DNA of 7,303 nucleotides, from assembly GCA_947461985.1 (NCBI GenBank), contig CANHNT010000101.1, positions 1 to 7,303 on the forward strand. Reading direction: 5' to 3'. The notes below the pieces were generated by a model, which ran no database searches, was not told the DNA's origin, and saw nothing but the letters and a program-made list of their open reading frames with translations. This document shows, one piece after another, positions 6,906 to 7,303 of this stretch. A program made the translations under genes and the position numbers. Numbering within the stretch: the stretch's first letter is position 1; the number at the start of each line of letters is the position of its first letter. This DNA is from Bacteroidota bacterium. GTDB lineage: Bacteria; Bacteroidota; Bacteroidia; Chitinophagales; Chitinophagaceae.

Positions 6906-6947
6906 ATAGTTAATTGATTGATTTTCAATTAATTAACTATGTTTTTT
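6906..6947 (+). terminator. Hairpin terminator of dxs, shared with the convergent gene
   Basis: Positions 6906-6921 and 6925-6940 pair over 16 bp with a TTT loop. The only non-Watson-Crick pair is G6916-T6930, a G-U wobble in the plus-strand RNA. After one G comes a run of six T (6942-6947), so the structure fits intrinsic termination of dxs, although the stem is AT-rich. On the other strand the same stem follows the last codons of the leftward gene and contains its TAG stop (6937-6939). In that direction the wobble becomes an A-C mismatch and the U-tract (from the A-run at 6888-6892) is some distance away, so termination should be weaker. Confidence 0.75.
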
Positions 6948-7303
6948 GTGGCTTCTTCTTGGCAGCTGGGAATAATACATTATTCAAAATTAGTCGATAA
7001 CCAGGTGAGTTTGGATGTAAGTTTAAATCTGTTGGAGGATCTCCTACTTGATGTTGAAAATCTTCAGGGTCATGTCCGCCATAAAATGTCCAAGTGCCTT
7101 TGCCTAAATCTCCATGAATATATCGAGCTTCGCCTACCGACTTATTATCGCCTAAAATTGTGGTGCTGCTTTTTATTAAACTCGATCTAAATGAAGTTGT
7201 TTGTCCCATGAACCCTTTAATTGTAGTCGTATGATTTTGACACAACATGCTAGGAATAGGATCAAATTTTGCTGAAAAAGTAAATAATGTAAAATAATCA
7301 GCA
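6937..7303 (-). CDS. Conserved Bacteroidota protein, C-terminal part (often labelled asparagine synthetase B)
   Basis: The frame is open from the right edge to TAG at 6937-6939: 121 complete codons, start not in window. The ATG at 7248 is an internal methionine, because the frame continues upstream as DYFTLFTFSAKFDPIPS. Key segments: MLCQNHT, KGFMGQTTSF, EARYIHG, GKGTWTFYGGHDPEDFQH, VGDPPTDL, HPNSPGYRLILNNVLFPAA and a basic tail KKKPQKT. From memory this closely matches a conserved Bacteroidota protein of roughly 400 residues with a secretion signal, commonly annotated asparagine synthetase B. Nothing visible supports asparagine synthetase chemistry (no PP-loop or Ntn glutaminase motif in this part). 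The GKG...GGHDPE...YRLILNNVLF pattern instead resembles the end of a class I glutamine-amidotransferase-like or ThuA-like fold, which is inference. The stop lies inside the terminator stem shared with dxs. Confidence 0.8.
   Translation of the reverse strand, partial: ADYFTLFTFSAKFDPIPSMLCQNHTTTIKGFMGQTTSFRSSLIKSSTTILGDNKSVGEARYIHGDLGKGTWTFYGGHDPEDFQHQVGDPPTDLNLHPNSPGYRLILNNVLFPAAKKKPQKT

Noticed and set aside
6939..7190. 83-codon plus-strand frame after dxs
   Set aside because: It is antisense to the conserved right-edge gene and begins inside the terminator region; the minus-strand frame has clear family motifs.

Overview
The window looks like chromosomal core DNA of an AT-rich member of the Bacteroidota, probably Flavobacteriales-like. 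The grounds are the Bacteroidota-type promoter boxes (TAnnTTTG with no E. coli-like -10), the absence of Shine-Dalgarno sequences before the starts, and protein sequences that read like Bacteroidota orthologues. There are no mobile elements, CRISPR arrays, tRNAs or rRNAs.

Layout from left to right. (1) Positions 1-2537, minus strand: almost all of nrdJ, the adenosylcobalamin-dependent class II ribonucleotide reductase. Its C-terminal end lies beyond the left edge. (2) Positions 2538-2964: a 427-bp divergent intergenic region. It carries two exact DnaA-box matches in opposite orientation, several near matches, a 30-bp run of pure A/T, two promoter candidates and short palindromes. It is the most interesting non-coding stretch here. 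(3) Positions 2965-3381, plus strand: a small membrane-anchored protein of unknown function. It converges, with only 2 bp between stop codons, on (4) a minus-strand pair: an EI24/CysZ-like membrane protein (4084-4842) followed 1 bp later by an RsmI-like tetrapyrrole-methylase-family methyltransferase (3384-4082). (5) Positions 4843-4967: a 125-bp divergent promoter region. (6) Positions 4968-6887, plus strand: dxs, complete, for the first step of the MEP isoprenoid pathway. (7) Positions 6906-6947: a strong hairpin with a T-tract, shared by the convergent ends of dxs and of (8) a partial minus-strand gene (6937-7303). That gene encodes the C-terminus of a conserved Bacteroidota protein that, from memory, is often labelled asparagine synthetase B without good support.

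The genes do not form one pathway. nrdJ serves deoxynucleotide synthesis and implies a need for cobalamin. dxs supplies isoprenoid precursors. The EI24/methyltransferase pair is a transcription unit of uncertain purpose. I see no convincing new multi-gene system. The best lead is the DnaA-box cluster upstream of nrdJ, which could mean DnaA control of nucleotide reduction or, less likely, a replication origin.
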